A stretch of 35,963 bases of DNA from Burkholderiales bacterium. GTDB taxonomy: Bacteria > Pseudomonadota > Gammaproteobacteria > Burkholderiales > Casimicrobiaceae. The notes under the pieces are model-generated. The model was not told the origin of the DNA, made no database searches, and saw nothing but the letters and a program-made list of their open reading frames with translations. Positions within the stretch are counted from its first letter, which is position 1; every line of letters starts with the position of its first letter. Shown here one piece after another: positions 8,390 through 16,184 of the stretch. The position numbers were made by a program, and so were the translations under genes. The stretch spans positions 1 through 35,963 of the forward strand of contig JADGRP010000207.1 of the NCBI GenBank assembly GCA_017880805.1, in the 5' to 3' direction.

Positions 8390-9102
8390 CGATCCCGCCG
8401 CCGCGCGGCGAGTATCGCCGCGGCGAGCTCGAGGTCTTCCGGATACGTCACTTTGATGTTCGCCGAGCTGCCCTGCACCAGCCGAGGCTTGAGTCCAAGC
8501 GCCTCCACCGCCTGCGCTTCGTCGGTAATTGTGGCGAGATCGGCCTGCCGGAGCGCGTGATTGAGAATCGCATAGCGAAACATCTGCGGCGTCTGCGCGC
8601 ACCACAATCCGGTCCGGTCCTCGGTGCCCGCGCAACGAAGTCCGGCGCCGGTCTCCGAGCGCTTCAAGGTGTCGGCCAGAGGAATGGCGAGCAGCCCGCC
8701 GATAGGTTCATCTTCCAACTCGTGCAATAGCCGATTGAGCGTTGCGACATCGATGCACGGGCGCGCCGCGTCGTGAACAAGCACCCAATCCTCCGCCTCC
8801 ACCCGATCGCCGATCGCCGCCAGTCCATTTCTCACCGACTCCGCGCGCGTGCGTCCGCCGCAGCGCAGCGGAACGACTCCTGCGATCTCGCCGACCCGCT
8901 CCTTGTACAACGCGTCGTCGCCGGCAATCACGACAAAAACCGCTTCCAGGACCACCGATTCGTTCAGCGCGGCGATGGTGCGCGCGAGCAGCGGCGTTCC
9001 TGCGAGCATCGCATACTGCTTCGGCTCGGAACCGCCGAAGCGGTCGCTTGCGCCCGCAGCCGCAACCAGCGCAAAGCGAAGCGGTTTGGATCCGGCGCGC
9101 AT
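8386..9102 (-). CDS. ispD: 2-C-methyl-D-erythritol 4-phosphate cytidylyltransferase
   Basis: 238 residues, MEP pathway enzyme that joins methylerythritol phosphate to CMP from CTP. The nucleotide-binding N-terminus [20 protein letters not shown] carries the conserved Arg and Lys, with VHDAARPCI near the middle and TPQMFR plus [11 protein letters not shown] in the C-terminal part. An open frame extends to 9342, but the homology begins at ATG 9102. That codon overlaps the stop of the thioesterase gene (TGATG) and has GGAAAG in front. It is coupled to ispF downstream by an ATGA-type overlap, so the two are made together. Confidence 0.95.
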   Translation of the reverse strand: MRAGSKPLRFALVAAAGASDRFGGSEPKQYAMLAGTPLLARTIAALNESVVLEAVFVVIAGDDALYKERVGEIAGVVPLRCGGRTRAESVRNGLAAIGDRVEAEDWVLVHDAARPCIDVATLNRLLHELEDEPIGGLLAIPLADTLKRSETGAGLRCAGTEDRTGLWCAQTPQMFRYAILNHALRQADLATITDEAQAVEALGLKPRLVQGSSANIKVTYPEDLELAAAILAARRRDR

Positions 9103-9548
9103 CAGCTTTCCTGCGCAACCAGCAGCGGGGCCAGCGCGGCACGAATAGCAGGTGGCACTGGCGTCGGCCGCCCCGACGAGCGTTCGACCCAGACGTGGAC
9201 GAAGTAGCCCGTTGCGGCAGGCGCGTCTGCGCCGCGCTCGAACAAGCCGATGTCGTAGGTCACCGAGGTGGTGCCCAGCTTGGAGACGCGCAATCCAGCG
9301 TCGATAATCTGCGGAAACGATAGCGGCCGGTGAAAGAGGCACCGCGTTTCGACGACAAGCCCGATCGCGGACCCGGCACGAATATCGAGCCCGCCTTCAT
9401 GAATAAGGTGTTCGTTCACCACCGTGTCGAAATACGAGTAATAAGCGACATTGTTGACGTGGCCGTAGGTATCGTTGTCCATCCAACGGGTCGGAATCGT
9501 GAGAAAACGCGGATAGTCCGCCCGGCAAGCTTGCGCCGCCCGGATCAT
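9102..9548 (-). CDS. YbgC/FadM-type hotdog thioesterase
   Basis: 148-residue single-domain acyl-CoA thioesterase of the 4-hydroxybenzoyl-CoA thioesterase superfamily. The helical motif with the catalytic Asp, RWMDNDTYGHVNNVAYYSYF, lies at about residues 21-40. The strand HVWVERSSGRPTPVP closes the fold. The substrate is unknown. It sits between glcF (start overlaps the glcF stop, ATGA) and ispD (stop overlaps the ispD start), so it is cotranslated with both. A role in removing acyl-CoA by-products is possible but not shown. Confidence 0.85.
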   Translation of the reverse strand: MIRAAQACRADYPRFLTIPTRWMDNDTYGHVNNVAYYSYFDTVVNEHLIHEGGLDIRAGSAIGLVVETRCLFHRPLSFPQIIDAGLRVSKLGTTSVTYDIGLFERGADAPAATGYFVHVWVERSSGRPTPVPPAIRAALAPLLVAQES

Positions 9549-10780
9549 GAACGGGTGCGCAGGCGCGCGTCAAAAATCTCCACCCAGTGACGCACTGGCC
9601 GCTGCGTGCCGGTCGCGAGATGGCTGAGGCAGCCAATGTTCGCCGTCGCGATCAGGTCAGGCTCCGATGCTTCGAGGGCCTCGAGTTTGTTGATTTTCAG
9701 TTGTTGTGACAGGACGGACTGCAGGATCGAATACGTGCCCGCGGAGCCGCAGCAAAGGTGCCCGTCCGCGACCGGTGCCAGCTCCAGGCCTATCGCCTCG
9801 AGAATCTCCTCGACCCGCCCGTTGAGCTGCTGCCCGTGCTGCAATGTGCACGGCGAGTGAAAAGCGACCCGCTGCGGACCGTGGTCCATCGCCACCAGCG
9901 GCGCGAAGCGTTTCCATTCGGCTGCGATCACTTCGACCGGATCGCGCGCGAGTTGAGCTACCCTCGTCGCCTTGCCGGCGTACTCCGGATCGTCGCGCAG
10001 CAAGTGTGCGTAATCCTTGACGATCACACCGCACCCGCTCGCGGTAACGACGATCGCCTCCGCGCCGTTCTCGATATGCGGCCACCAGGCATCGATGTTC
10101 CGGCGCGCGAAAGTCGACGCTTCCTCGCGCGCGCCGAGGTGCTCGCTGACTGCGCCGCAGCACCCGTCGCCTGCGGCGCGAACCAACGAAATGTCTACGC
10201 GGTCGAGCGCGCGCGCCAGCGCGGCGTCGATGTTCGGCGCCAACACCGGCTGTACACAACCGGTGAGCGCGAGCATTTTCCGCGCGTGGCGCGGCCGCGG
10301 CCAGGATTTTGCCGCGGCCGCCAGCGGCACTTTGGCCGCGAGCGACACCGGCAAGAGCGGCCGCGCCAGTCTTCCCGCCCCGAGCGCGAGGGCGAACAGC
10401 GAGCGATGACTCAAGCCTTTGCGCAACAGCCAGCGCCTGACGCGATCGCCGGCCGGCCGCCGGACTTTTTCCTCAACCACGCGGCGCCCGATCTCGACCA
10501 GCCTGCCGTAACGCACGCCGGAGGGACACACGGTTTCACAGCTGCGGCACGTCAGGCAACGGTCCAGATGCAGCTGCGTCTTAGCAGTGACGTCCGCTCC
10601 TTCGAGCACCTGCTTGATCAGATAAATGCGCCCGCGCGGACCGTCGAGCTCGTCGCCGAGCAACTGGTAAGTAGGACAGGTCGCCGTGCAGAATCCACAA
10701 TGAACGCAGGCGCGCAGAATCGCGTCGGCGTCGTGCCCATCGGCGGTGTCCCTGATGAAGTCAGCAAGGCGGGTTTCCAC
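9545..10780 (-). CDS. glcF: Glycolate oxidase iron-sulfur subunit
   Basis: 411 residues from a GTG start, two bases after the glcE stop. It transfers electrons from the FAD subunits towards the quinone pool. Two 4Fe-4S motifs are clear: C25-x2-C28-x2-C31-x3-C35 and C76-x2-C79-x2-C82-x3-C86. Each is followed by a Pro (CP), as in GlcF, LldE and HdrD. Two cysteine-rich CCG-type domains follow, with GDGCCGAVSEHLG in the first and LCCGSAGTYS in the second. Length is normal. Together with GlcD and GlcE it forms a membrane-associated glycolate dehydrogenase. Confidence 0.95.
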   Translation of the reverse strand: METRLADFIRDTADGHDADAILRACVHCGFCTATCPTYQLLGDELDGPRGRIYLIKQVLEGADVTAKTQLHLDRCLTCRSCETVCPSGVRYGRLVEIGRRVVEEKVRRPAGDRVRRWLLRKGLSHRSLFALALGAGRLARPLLPVSLAAKVPLAAAAKSWPRPRHARKMLALTGCVQPVLAPNIDAALARALDRVDISLVRAAGDGCCGAVSEHLGAREEASTFARRNIDAWWPHIENGAEAIVVTASGCGVIVKDYAHLLRDDPEYAGKATRVAQLARDPVEVIAAEWKRFAPLVAMDHGPQRVAFHSPCTLQHGQQLNGRVEEILEAIGLELAPVADGHLCCGSAGTYSILQSVLSQQLKINKLEALEASEPDLIATANIGCLSHLATGTQRPVRHWVEIFDARLRTRS

Positions 10781-10782
10781 GC

Positions 10783-11853
10783 TCAGAACTCCGCGTACAT
10801 GCGCCCAGGGTTGAAGATCCCCGCCGGGTCGAGCGCCGCTTTGAGCCGCTTATGCAGCGCAAGCAACGGCGGCGCAAGCGCGTGGAACGCTCCCGCGGAT
10901 TTGTCCGCGGACCGGAAGAGCGTCGCGTGGCCACCTTGTTCCTTCGCCCACGCCCGTAGACGCTCTCCGCTGTCATCGGGGGCCGCGCCAATCCAGCGCA
11001 GCGCGCCTCCCCACTCGATCAACTGTTCGCTGCCAAGATCGATGTACGGCGCGGTGGAGCGTACCGACAGCCGCCACAATGGCGCGCTCGGCGCGGCCCG
11101 GAAGAAAGCGTGCTCCTGCTCGCGTACGGCGCGCCAAAACGCTGGAGCATCTTCCGTTTCCTCGCCTCCGAGGCGACGCTGCGCGGCGCTGACGCCGCTG
11201 GCGGCGCCAGACAGCCGCACGTAAAGCCGGTCGCCGTACCAGCAACTTGCCGACAGCGGCAGCGGTAACGCGCTCCACTCGTTGATCTTTTGCAGAGCGT
11301 CGCCGGCAGAAAGCTCGAATGCAATCGTCGACTCCGCCCGCGGCAAGGGCATGCACTTTAATGATGCTTCGAGGATGATGCCAAGCGTGCCCAGCGAGCC
11401 GGCGATGAGTCGAGAGACATCGAATCCGGCAACATTCTTCATCACACGGCCGCCGAATGAAAGTTCATCGCCACGGCCGTCGAGCAACCTCACGCCGAGC
11501 ATGTGATCGCGCACCGCACCTCCGTGCGGACGCCGCGGGCCGGACAAGCCGGCCGCGATGCAGCCGCCGAGCGTTGCGTCGGCGCCAAAATGCGGCGGCT
11601 CGAACGCGAGCATCTGGCCGCGCTCGGCGAGCGTATCTTCGATTTCCATGAGTCGCGTGCCGCAGCGGGCGGTAATGACCAACTCGGTCGGATCATAGTC
11701 GTTGATGCCCGAATACTCGCCGGTGCCGAAGACGGTACCTGCAAGCTCATGGCCGTAGAAATCCTTGCTGCCGCCGCCGACGATGCGCAACGGCTCGTTG
11801 CCGGCGGCAGCGGCGCGCACGCGATCGCGCCAGGCGCCGATAAGCTCGCTCAT
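10783..11853 (-). CDS. glcE: Glycolate oxidase FAD-binding subunit
   Basis: 356 residues. A short flavoprotein of the FAD-linked oxidase family that lacks most of the substrate domain, as GlcE does. It carries the FAD motif RIVGGGSKDFYG (about residues 23-34), the ATLGGCIAAGLSGPRRPHGG segment near 93-112 and GSLGTLGIILEASLK. The C-terminus ends LDPAGIFNPGRMYAEF, the normal family ending. It directly precedes glcF, which confirms the glc assignment. The binding of a second FAD is inferred from family knowledge. Confidence 0.94.
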   Translation of the reverse strand: MSELIGAWRDRVRAAAAGNEPLRIVGGGSKDFYGHELAGTVFGTGEYSGINDYDPTELVITARCGTRLMEIEDTLAERGQMLAFEPPHFGADATLGGCIAAGLSGPRRPHGGAVRDHMLGVRLLDGRGDELSFGGRVMKNVAGFDVSRLIAGSLGTLGIILEASLKCMPLPRAESTIAFELSAGDALQKINEWSALPLPLSASCWYGDRLYVRLSGAASGVSAAQRRLGGEETEDAPAFWRAVREQEHAFFRAAPSAPLWRLSVRSTAPYIDLGSEQLIEWGGALRWIGAAPDDSGERLRAWAKEQGGHATLFRSADKSAGAFHALAPPLLALHKRLKAALDPAGIFNPGRMYAEF

Positions 11854-11869
11854 TCGCGGCGCAATCCAC

Positions 11870-12529
11870 TCATCGCTGGTGTCCCTGCGCCAGAGAATCG
11901 TATTTGGGGATCTGTTCCGTTTCGCGCGCCGCGTCGGCCGCCCATTCCTGCATCGCCGACAGTGCGATCAACTGCGCCTGATACGCGGCACATACGCCGG
12001 TGAGCGCGACGCCATAACTCCGGAATCGAAACGCGACCGGACAGTAGAAGGCGTCCACGATCCCGAACGCGCCGCAAAGAAAATTCCCGCTCCCGCCAAA
12101 GCGGCGCCGGCCCTCGCCCCAGATCTCCTTGATACGCTCGATTTCGGACGCGACCGTGGGAGAAGGCTCGCGTGGATCGTGGACCCGCAGGTTCATGCCG
12201 AATTCGTTGCGCAGATTGGCGAATCCCGAGTGCATCTCGGCCGCGGCCGAGCGCGCCCACGCGCGCGCTTCGCTGTCGGCGGGCCACAAGCCCGGGTGGC
12301 GCTCGGCAAGGTACTCCGCGATCGCCATGGTGTCCCACACGACCACGGTTCCGTCGTGCAGGCACGGGACCTTGGACGACGGAGAATGCGCGCGGATGCG
12401 CGCGCTCGTATCGGCCTGGTCGAGCAGCAGGCGTTGCTCGCGGAAACGGATGCCGGCCGCGCGCATCAGAACCCATGAGCGCAGCGACCACGTCGAGTAG
12501 TTCTTGTTGCCGATGTAGAGCGTATACAT
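11870..12529 (-). CDS. Glutathione S-transferase-like protein
   Basis: 219 residues with an N-terminal thioredoxin-type fold (MYTLYIGNKNYSTWSLRSWV) and an all-helical C-terminal domain. The glutathione-binding pieces are visible: the Ser in NYSTWS where zeta/beta-like enzymes keep the catalytic residue, S-K-V-P with the cis-Pro (about residue 55), and WDTMAIAEYLAE. An open frame continues to 12571, but the fold begins at ATG 12529. The gene lies in the glc operon, 16 bases before glcE and 78 bases after the lactate-dehydrogenase-like gene. Its substrate is unknown; detoxifying a glyoxylate- or aldehyde-type by-product is only a guess. Confidence 0.82.
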   Translation of the reverse strand: MYTLYIGNKNYSTWSLRSWVLMRAAGIRFREQRLLLDQADTSARIRAHSPSSKVPCLHDGTVVVWDTMAIAEYLAERHPGLWPADSEARAWARSAAAEMHSGFANLRNEFGMNLRVHDPREPSPTVASEIERIKEIWGEGRRRFGGSGNFLCGAFGIVDAFYCPVAFRFRSYGVALTGVCAAYQAQLIALSAMQEWAADAARETEQIPKYDSLAQGHQR

Positions 12530-12607
12530 TCGCGGGTCACCCGCTTCCCGACCACGGGGAATGGCACGCACTCGGCGATCCAGGCAACGTGCTTGCGCCC
12601 GCGCCCG

Positions 12608-14008
12608 TCATAGCGGGACGGTCTTACCCGGATTCATGATGTCGCGCGGGTCGAGCGCGCGCTTGATCATCCGCATCAGATCGACAGCTTCGCCGTGCTC
12701 CTGGGCCAGAACGTCCAGTTTGTGCCAGCCGATACCGTGCTCGCCGGTGCAGGTGCCGCCCATCGAGATCGCGCGCATGCTGACGCCCTTGGCCAGCGCC
12801 TCGGCGCGTTCGCGTTGTGCGGGATCGGCACCGTCGAACAATACGACGAGATGAAAGTTGCCGTCGCCGACGTGTCCCAGAATGGGCGCCGTCAGACCGC
12901 TCTTCTCGACGTCGACCTTGGTTTCGAGGATGCAGTCGGCCAGTCTCGATATGGGAACGCAGGCATCGGTGGCGAAACTGGTCATGCCCGGTCTGAATGC
13001 CATCGCGGCGTAATACGCATCGTGCCGCGCCTTCCACAGGCGCGTCCGGTCCTCGGTTTTGGTCGCCCACTGATAGGCGCTGCCCCCAAATTCGTCGCTT
13101 GCGGCCTGCATCGCCGCCGATTGCTCGCGCACGCCGGCTTCCGAGCCATGAAATTCGAAGAATAGCGTTGGTTTCAGCTCAAAACCCTCGAGCTTCGAGT
13201 AACGGATGCTCGCTTCCATCTGAACCTCGTCCAGCAACTCGATGCGCGCCACGCTGATTCCGGTCTGCATTGCGACGATGACGGTATTGACTGCGCTGGC
13301 AAGATCGGGAAACTGACACACCGCCGCTTGAATCGCCTCGGGAACGCCGTACAGGCGGAGCTGGATTTCGGTGATGACGCCGAGCGTTCCCTCAGCGCCA
13401 ATAAAGAGTCGCGTCAGGTCATAGCCGGCACTGGACTTGCGTGCGCGACCACCGGTCTTGACGACGCGCCCATCTGCCGTCACCACGGTCAGCCCGAGCA
13501 CGTTCTCGCGCATCGTACCGTAGCGAACGGCGTTGGTGCCCGACGCGCGTGTCGCGGCCATGCCGCCAATGGTCGCGTTGGCGCCCGGATCGATCGGGAA
13601 AAACAGGCCCGTGCCTTTGAGCTCTGCGTTCAACTGCTCGCGTGTGACGCCAGCCTGAACGCGGCAATCGAGATCCTCGGCGTTGACTTCGAGCACGCGG
13701 TTCATCTGTGACAGGTCGACGCAGACGCCGCCATAGAGCGCAGCAACATGTCCTTCGAGCGAGGTGCCGACGCCAAAGGCAATCACCGGCACGCGGGCGA
13801 GGTGGCACAGCCCCACAATCGAGGCAACCTCTTCGTTCGAATGGGGGAACACGACGACGTCGGGCAGCCCTGCGTCGGCGAGACCTTCGCCGTGGCTGTG
13901 ATGCTCGCGCACCGCGTGTGTGGTCACGGCACGGTCGCCAAAGTTGCCCGCGAGCTGTGTCACCAGCTCGGCAACGACGTCGGGGTCTTGTCTGGTCTCG
14001 GTCTTCAT
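12608..14008 (-). CDS. FAD-linked D-lactate dehydrogenase (cytochrome)-like oxidase
   Basis: 466 residues, the normal length of the mitochondrial-type D-lactate dehydrogenase (LDHD/Dld) branch. The PCMH-type FAD domain includes VPVIAFGVGTSLEGH (about residues 74-88) and FFPIDPGANATIGGMAATRA (about 142-161). The C-terminal domain has the conserved HVGDGNFHL and TGEHGIGWHKLDV, then LDPRDIMNPGKT. ATG 14008 is chosen because the family N-terminus starts there; the open frame runs on to 14473 inside glcD. The gene follows glcD by 20 bases and is a paralogue of it. D-lactate, glycolate or another 2-hydroxy acid are possible substrates; electrons would go to cytochrome c or quinone. Confidence 0.88.
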   Translation of the reverse strand: MKTETRQDPDVVAELVTQLAGNFGDRAVTTHAVREHHSHGEGLADAGLPDVVVFPHSNEEVASIVGLCHLARVPVIAFGVGTSLEGHVAALYGGVCVDLSQMNRVLEVNAEDLDCRVQAGVTREQLNAELKGTGLFFPIDPGANATIGGMAATRASGTNAVRYGTMRENVLGLTVVTADGRVVKTGGRARKSSAGYDLTRLFIGAEGTLGVITEIQLRLYGVPEAIQAAVCQFPDLASAVNTVIVAMQTGISVARIELLDEVQMEASIRYSKLEGFELKPTLFFEFHGSEAGVREQSAAMQAASDEFGGSAYQWATKTEDRTRLWKARHDAYYAAMAFRPGMTSFATDACVPISRLADCILETKVDVEKSGLTAPILGHVGDGNFHLVVLFDGADPAQRERAEALAKGVSMRAISMGGTCTGEHGIGWHKLDVLAQEHGEAVDLMRMIKRALDPRDIMNPGKTVPL

Positions 14009-14028
14009 GTCGCTTTCGTGGGCGTCGT

Positions 14029-15483
14029 TCAGAAGCGCGGCAGCTCGGGATGCGCCAGCTGGCCGCGGTGCACGTGCATCCGGCCCATTTCGGCGCAGCG
14101 ATGCAAGGTCGGCACTGCCTTGCCGGGATTCAGCAGGCCGGCCTCGTCGAAGGCATGCTTGATCGCGTGGAAACACTCGAGCTCTGCGGACGCGAACTGG
14201 ACGCACATCCCGCCGAGCTTTTCGACGCCGACCCCGTGCTCGCCGGTTATCGTGCCGCCGACTTCGATGCACAGGTCCAGAATCCTGGCTCCAAAGGCCT
14301 CGGTCTTTTCCGCATCGCCCGGACAATTGGCGTCGAACAGGATCAGCGGATGCAGGTTGCCGTCGCCGGCGTGGAAGACATTCATGCAGCGCAGCCCGAA
14401 TTCCTTGCTGAACTCGGCGATTCGCGTCAGCACCGGCGCGATCGAGCGCCGCGGGATCGTTCCGTCGATGCAATAATAATCAGGCGAGATCCTGCCCGCG
14501 GCGGGGAATGCGGCCTTGCGCCCCGACCACAACCGGACCCGCTGTGCTTCGTTCTGCGACACTTCAACCTGTGTCGCACCGTTGTTTTCGAGCAACATCC
14601 GCATCTCGTCGATCTCGGCCAGCACTTCTTCCGGGGTTCCGTCGGATTCGCAAAGCAGGATCGCCTCGGCATCGAGCGGATAACCGGCGTGCACGAATGG
14701 CTCGACCGCGCTGATCGTGAGCCGATCCATCATTTCGAGGCCCGCCGGAATGATGCCCGCGGCAATGATCGCCGCCACGGCCTCTCCGGCCTTGGCAAGG
14801 TCGTCGAATGCGGCGAGGATGCACTTCGCCTCCCGGGGCTTGGGCGTCAGGCGGACGGTCACTTCGGTGATGACCGCCAGCAGTCCCTCCGACCCGTTGA
14901 TCAGCGCGAGCAGATCGTAGCCGGCGCAATCGAGCGCGTCGCTGCCGAATTCCACGATCTCGCCGGTGACAAGGACTCCTCGAACGCGGCGGACATTGTG
15001 CACTGTGAGCCCGTACTTCAAGCAGTGCAGGCCGCCGGAATTCTCGGCGACGTTGCCGCCGATCGTGCACGCAATTTGCGACGAGGGATCGGGAGCGTAG
15101 TAGAGGCCGTGAACCGCAGCCGCTTCCGAAATGGCCAGATTCCGCACGCCAGGCTGCAATACCGCGGTACGGGCGAGCGGATCGATGGCAAGGATGCGCT
15201 TGAACTTGGCCAGCGACAGGACCACGCCATCGATGTTGGGTGTCGCGCCTCCGGACAGCCCCGTGCCGGCGCCGCGCGCAACGACCGGGAGTCGCGCTGC
15301 GTTGCATATCTTCAGAATCTCGACGACCTGCGCCTCGTTTTCCGGTAGTAGCACCGCCAGTGGCTGTGCCCGGAAAAGCGTCAGGCCGTCGCATTCGTAG
15401 GGCCGCGTGTCCTCCCCGGCCGTAAGAAGTGCGGATGGCGGAAGAATTTCGCCGAGCGCGGCGAGCAAGGATTCATTGAGCAT
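14029..15483 (-). CDS. glcD: Glycolate oxidase catalytic FAD subunit
   Basis: 484 residues, first gene of the operon. FAD-binding domain with PVVARGAGTGLSGGATP (about residues 66-82), YYAPDPSSQIACTIGGNVAE (about 128-147) and GSEGLLAVITEV. The C-terminal substrate domain has NVFHAGDGNLHPLILFD with the conserved His pair and GTITGEHGVGVEKLGGM, and ends with the LLNPGKAVP box followed by a tail of about 25 residues. Sequence and length are typical GlcD. It oxidises glycolate to glyoxylate together with GlcE and GlcF. The tail (HRCAEMGRMHVHRGQLAHP) is unlike the core and variable in the family. Confidence 0.95.
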   Translation of the reverse strand: MLNESLLAALGEILPPSALLTAGEDTRPYECDGLTLFRAQPLAVLLPENEAQVVEILKICNAARLPVVARGAGTGLSGGATPNIDGVVLSLAKFKRILAIDPLARTAVLQPGVRNLAISEAAAVHGLYYAPDPSSQIACTIGGNVAENSGGLHCLKYGLTVHNVRRVRGVLVTGEIVEFGSDALDCAGYDLLALINGSEGLLAVITEVTVRLTPKPREAKCILAAFDDLAKAGEAVAAIIAAGIIPAGLEMMDRLTISAVEPFVHAGYPLDAEAILLCESDGTPEEVLAEIDEMRMLLENNGATQVEVSQNEAQRVRLWSGRKAAFPAAGRISPDYYCIDGTIPRRSIAPVLTRIAEFSKEFGLRCMNVFHAGDGNLHPLILFDANCPGDAEKTEAFGARILDLCIEVGGTITGEHGVGVEKLGGMCVQFASAELECFHAIKHAFDEAGLLNPGKAVPTLHRCAEMGRMHVHRGQLAHPELPRF

Positions 15484-15508
15484 GGCGAAGACTGCGCGTT
15501 GCCAGTCG

Positions 15509-15514
15509 ATTATT
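15509..15514 (-). promoter_or_regulatory. Candidate -10 element of the glc-isp operon
   Basis: AATAAT on the minus strand (5 of 6 to the -10 consensus), about 26 bases upstream of the glcD ATG at 15483. The -35 position holds only a weak match, so activation by a regulator is likely if this is the real promoter. Inference. Confidence 0.35.
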
Positions 15515-15609
15515 CCACAAAGCTCTGCGCCACACTACGCGCGCGGACGAGGTTTCCATTCGGGGGCATAGCCGCTGCTTTCAGAGCGCGAACCGACTGC
15601 CCTATCGTC

Positions 15610-15615
15610 TATAAT
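15610..15615 (+). promoter_or_regulatory. Candidate -10 element for the 15669 gene
   Basis: A perfect TATAAT on the plus strand, 54 bases before the ATG at 15669. No recognisable -35 stands 16-18 bases ahead. It is back to back with the putative glcD promoter, about 95 bases away. Confidence 0.45.
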
Positions 15616-15668
15616 GAGCGCCATCGGGCGATGGCAAGCGCCGAGCGGCACCGGCGGGGGATCGGCTC

Positions 15669-16163
15669 ATGAATCAAGGCGAAATATACGCCAAGACCGA
15701 GGAAGGCGTGCGCGAGCTCAAGGAGCGCAAGCGTAGCCTTCCGATCGCATTGCGCAGCCTGTTGATCATGGTCGACGGCAGTCGCACCGTCGCCGAGGTG
15801 CTCGAGCGCGCTCGGGCATTGCGCGTCGATGTCACCGCGCTCGCGACCCTCGAAAGAGCGGGAATGATCGCCAAGCGCTTCAGCGCGCCGTCCGCAGCCG
15901 AATCCGAGTTGGCATCCGCACCACGCAGCGAAACTGAAGTTCAGCAATTTCTCGCCGCGCAACAGCAGCTCAGCGATGCCATCAACGAACACCTCGGCTT
16001 CAGAGGGTACATGATGATGATGCGCTTGCAACGCGCCGGCAATCTGCGCGATTTGCACGATCTGCTGCCGGATTTTGCCAAGGCGATGGTCAAGCGAATG
16101 GGCATCGATGCGGCGACGCCGATTGTCGGCGAGCTGGAGCAGTCGATCGTTCGCGGCGGCTAG
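15669..16163 (+). CDS. Hypothetical protein, 164 residues
   Basis: I do not recognise a named family. The protein is soluble, without signal peptide or membrane helix. Residues 1-70 are charged and helix-rich (LKERKRSLPIALRSLLIMVDGSRTVAEVLERA), with a spacing that could be a winged-helix or small regulatory fold. A low-complexity Ser/Ala/Glu linker spans about 75-95, and the second half is helical and amphipathic with a run of four Met in YMMMMRLQ. The start has GGGGG(A) about nine bases upstream and a perfect TATAAT further up. It is divergent from glcD and convergent with the binding-protein gene. Codon use resembles the neighbours, so it looks like a real gene. Confidence 0.72.
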   Translation: MNQGEIYAKTEEGVRELKERKRSLPIALRSLLIMVDGSRTVAEVLERARALRVDVTALATLERAGMIAKRFSAPSAAESELASAPRSETEVQQFLAAQQQLSDAINEHLGFRGYMMMMRLQRAGNLRDLHDLLPDFAKAMVKRMGIDAATPIVGELEQSIVRGG

Positions 16164-16184
16164 AACGCCGCGCAGTCTGCCTGC

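Noticed and set aside
9758-11224. 488-codon open frame antisense to glcF/glcE
   Set aside because: Crosses the junction of two well-supported genes on the other strand, and the translation resembles no family.
13708-15348. 546-codon open frame antisense to glcD and the lactate-type oxidase
   Set aside because: Low-complexity basic translation across two genes whose sense proteins are complete and conserved.
16152-16172. Hairpin CGCGGCG/CGCCGCG over the stop of the 15669 gene
   Set aside because: Seven-bp GC stem without a T run on either strand; too weak to call a terminator.
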